Source: Corynebacterium flavescens (GTDB lineage Bacteria; Actinomycetota; Actinomycetes; Mycobacteriales; Mycobacteriaceae). Taken from it: a stretch of DNA of 64,000 bases. Numbering within the stretch: position 1 is the first letter of the stretch; every line of letters begins with the position of its first letter. Under the pieces are notes generated by a model. The model ran no database searches and was not told where the DNA came from. It saw only the letters and a list, made by a program, of their open reading frames with translations. Shown one piece after another: positions 62,034 through 64,000 of the stretch. The stretch spans positions 62,001 through 126,000 of the forward strand of contig NZ_VXKK01000026.1 in the NCBI RefSeq assembly GCF_008693105.1, read 5' to 3'. The position numbers and the translations under genes are program-made.

Positions 62034-62840
62034 GTGGCCGCTGAGCAAGATAATGTCATCTACGCTAATTTCGGCGCGCGCAAACGCGTCTCCTCGCCTG
62101 AGCAGGTGCACCGCGTTTCCGCGCTGTCGGACGCTGCTACTCGGGTAACGCAGTTTATCTATAAAAACGCCGATAGCGGCCGCATTTCCCGTGGGCGCCA
62201 GTATGCGGCTGGAGGCCACGTCGTAGGCCTAGACGTGCGCAACGGCGCGGTGCATGGCCGAGTGGCAGGCTCCCAAAACGAGCCCTTTGCCGTGCTTATC
62301 CAACTGCCTTTCCGCTCCAATGACGATATCGCTCGGATCTCAGAGATCTTCGCCCGTACCCCAAACTCCTTGGCGCAGGCGCGTGAAGGAGTATTTAGCC
62401 CTGAGGTGCTCGATCTGCTCTTTGCAGCCGACGCCGATGAACTCAGGTTTTCTTGCACCTGTCCCGATTCTTCATACGTGTGCAAGCACGTGGTTGCGGT
62501 CGGGGATAAACTGGCCGTCCGCATCGACGCGGATCCCGCAGTGGCCTTGTCGCTGCGCGGGCTTGACTTGGGCAGGCTCGAGCAATCCGTCCTAGACCAA
62601 GCGGAATCCGTGGCTAAGGAAAGCTACGACAACGCCGGCCTCGATGCTGCAGAGCGCAGCAGCCTGTTCTGGGAAGGCCGCGCTTTTCCCGATCTTCCGC
62701 GTCCCAAGGTTGCGCCTGCGCTGGAGGATTCCGATCCAGAGCTGTTGCGCAAGGCGATGCGGGCGGTTTCGCACACCAATATCGACCTGCTGCGCGCAGT
62801 GTCCGACGTTGAGGATCTTTATCACCATCTCACCCACTAG
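62034..62840 (+). CDS. SWIM zinc-finger protein
   Basis: A 268-residue protein. The SWIM motif C-x-C-x(n)-C-x-H is present in FSCTCPDSSYVCKHVVAV near 140-157. It is expected to bind DNA or protein and to work with the SNF2 helicase encoded 2 bp upstream. GTG 62034 has AAGGAG about 14 nt upstream within the end of the SNF2 gene, so the two are coupled. Confidence 0.88.
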   Translation: MAAEQDNVIYANFGARKRVSSPEQVHRVSALSDAATRVTQFIYKNADSGRISRGRQYAAGGHVVGLDVRNGAVHGRVAGSQNEPFAVLIQLPFRSNDDIARISEIFARTPNSLAQAREGVFSPEVLDLLFAADADELRFSCTCPDSSYVCKHVVAVGDKLAVRIDADPAVALSLRGLDLGRLEQSVLDQAESVAKESYDNAGLDAAERSSLFWEGRAFPDLPRPKVAPALEDSDPELLRKAMRAVSHTNIDLLRAVSDVEDLYHHLTH

Positions 62841-62876
62841 GCGTCCATGTCCGAGGCGAGTACTAGAAAGGATGGC

Positions 62877-64000
62877 ATGACTTCAACGACGTTCATCCAT
62901 ACCTCAGACTTTCAGCTGGGGATGACTCGGCGCTTTCTTGGGGAGTCGGCTCAGGCTCGCTACAGCGACGACCGAGAGGCCGCCGTCCTACGCCTGGGAG
63001 ACCTTGCCAAGGAGACGGGGGCGCAGTTCATCCTCGTGGCGGGGGATGTATTCGAGCATAACTCGCTTTCCCAGGCCACCTTGTTGCGCGCCAAAGAGAT
63101 GTTCAAACGCCTTCCGGTGCCCGTGTACCTGCTGCCGGGCAACCATGATCCTTTGGTCGCCGATTCGGTGTTCTACCGTGCCTCTGCGGAGAATGTGCAC
63201 GTCATCGCGGATTCGCAGTCTTTTGAGGTGGCCCCTGGAGTTGAGCTGGTTGGAGCGCCATATCTATCCAAGCACGCCAATGTGGATCTGGTGCGCCAGG
63301 CACTCGAGCCCCTAGAGCCGGCAGAGGGAATCCGCATAGCGGTAGGCCACGGGCAAGTGGAGTCTTGGTCGGCAGAAGATAACGCGGATGCTATTGACCT
63401 GGCCTACGTGGAATCCAAGCTCTCCGAGGGAGTCATCGACTATCTGGCGCTGGGAGATACTCATTCCACCATGAGCCTGGGGACAACCGGGCGCGTGTGG
63501 TTCTCCGGCAGCCCGGAAACCACTGACTTTCTCCAGCTCCCGGCTGGCAAAGGCGAGGCAGATTCGGGTAATGCCCTGGTAGTCACGGTCGGGGAAGATT
63601 CGGTGGAGGTGGATAAGCGGCGTATAGGCCGCTGGTCCTTTGAGGCTTTCGATGTCGATATCAACTCCGCGCAGGACGTCCGTGGGTTCTTGGCCCGTCT
63701 CGACGCCTACCCGGATAAGATCCGCACCGCCATCAAGTACGGCCTGCGCGGAACCGTGGGGCTTGAGGAACAGCGCGAGTTAGAGCTAGGCCTTGCGCAA
63801 TATGAGGCGCTTTTTGCCTCATTGCGCCCGCGCCAGCGCACTATGGACCTGCACCTTGCCCCCAGCGAAGAGGAGCTGGCCACACTGGGCCTGGGAGGTT
63901 ATGCCTCTACGGCACTGGAGGAACTGCTGGGCGCACTAGATAGGCCGGAGGCTCGGGATGCGGCAAACTTGCTATTCCGTCTGACGGCTACGGAGGAGAA
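62877..64000 (+). CDS. SbcD-like DNA repair exonuclease subunit, truncated by window end
   Basis: The first 374 residues of a calcineurin-like phosphoesterase. Metal motifs are HTSDFQLG (Asp11, with Gln13 where classical SbcD has His), VAGDVFEHN, LPGNHDPLV and GHGQVE. The D-x-Q form is, as I recall, also seen in Rv1277. It would act with an SMC-like ATPase, expected as the next gene outside the window, to process DNA ends. GAAAGGA precedes ATG 62877. No stop codon is reached by 64000. Confidence 0.85.
   Translation, partial: MTSTTFIHTSDFQLGMTRRFLGESAQARYSDDREAAVLRLGDLAKETGAQFILVAGDVFEHNSLSQATLLRAKEMFKRLPVPVYLLPGNHDPLVADSVFYRASAENVHVIADSQSFEVAPGVELVGAPYLSKHANVDLVRQALEPLEPAEGIRIAVGHGQVESWSAEDNADAIDLAYVESKLSEGVIDYLALGDTHSTMSLGTTGRVWFSGSPETTDFLQLPAGKGEADSGNALVVTVGEDSVEVDKRRIGRWSFEAFDVDINSAQDVRGFLARLDAYPDKIRTAIKYGLRGTVGLEEQRELELGLAQYEALFASLRPRQRTMDLHLAPSEEELATLGLGGYASTALEELLGALDRPEARDAANLLFRLTATEE

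Noticed and set aside
1-64000. CRISPR arrays, tRNA or rRNA genes, IS elements, prophage genes
   Set aside because: No regularly spaced repeats, cloverleaf-like segments, rRNA sequence, transposase or phage structural genes were recognised on reading both strands.

Overview
The window is a chromosomal segment of a high-GC Gram-positive bacterium, almost certainly a Corynebacterium. The gene order follows the conserved Corynebacteriales backbone: typA, lpqW, mshB, a small membrane protein, fdxC, dapC; then dapD, dapE, LOG protein, folP2, gpgS; glgA/glgC; sigE, anti-sigma factor, tatB; mrp; and odhA with its fused E2-E1 architecture. Mycothiol (mshB), lipoarabinomannan (lpqW) and actinobacterial meso-DAP/lysine genes point the same way. 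I saw no rRNA, tRNA, CRISPR array, prophage or insertion sequence.

Layout. 1-3.7 kb: ClC transporter, DUF808 and DUF402 proteins and a secreted protein, all on the minus strand. 4-11.8 kb: a plus-strand run from typA to a GtrA-family protein. 12-15.5 kb: a nuclease-like protein, dapD and an amino-acid permease on the minus strand. 15.6-20.4 kb: dapE-LOG-folP2-gpgS operon and small conserved actinobacterial genes. 20.5-24.5 kb: glycogen genes, with a GH32-like protein that has lost its catalytic acids downstream of glgA. 24.5-29.6 kb: methyltransferase, sigE-cseE-tatB, ABC ATPase, mrp and a lipoprotein. 29.7-39 kb: odhA, EcsC-like protein, carboxylesterase, two unrecognised proteins and an MFS transporter.

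39.3-50.35 kb is a visibly AT-richer accessory island. One plus-strand cytosine-C5 methyltransferase converges on a tightly coupled six-gene minus-strand operon: Z1-domain SF2 ATPase, PD-(D/E)XK nuclease, a GHKL ATPase, two unrecognised proteins and a second, MORC-like GHKL ATPase. This matches the type of restriction-modification or defence system predicted in silico around Z1 and MORC/MutL-like proteins. The methyltransferase is unusual: its C-terminal third resembles a MutY/Mig-type HhH-GPD glycosylase with an intact four-cysteine Fe-S motif but no recognisable catalytic Asp or hairpin glycines.

50.4 kb to the end returns to backbone: permease, GDSL lipoprotein, DEAD-box helicase, HNH protein, membrane protein, secreted nuclease, putP, SNF2 helicase with SWIM partner, and an SbcD-like phosphoesterase cut by the window edge.

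Two genome-scale patterns cross the window. Four copies of an exactly 67-bp palindromic repeat sit at gene 3-prime ends (144-210, 11876-11942, 12970-13036, 20445-20511). Many transcription units without a ribosome binding site have a TANNNT -10 hexamer ending 6-8 nt before the start codon, which is the signature of leaderless transcripts; both island transcription units carry it.
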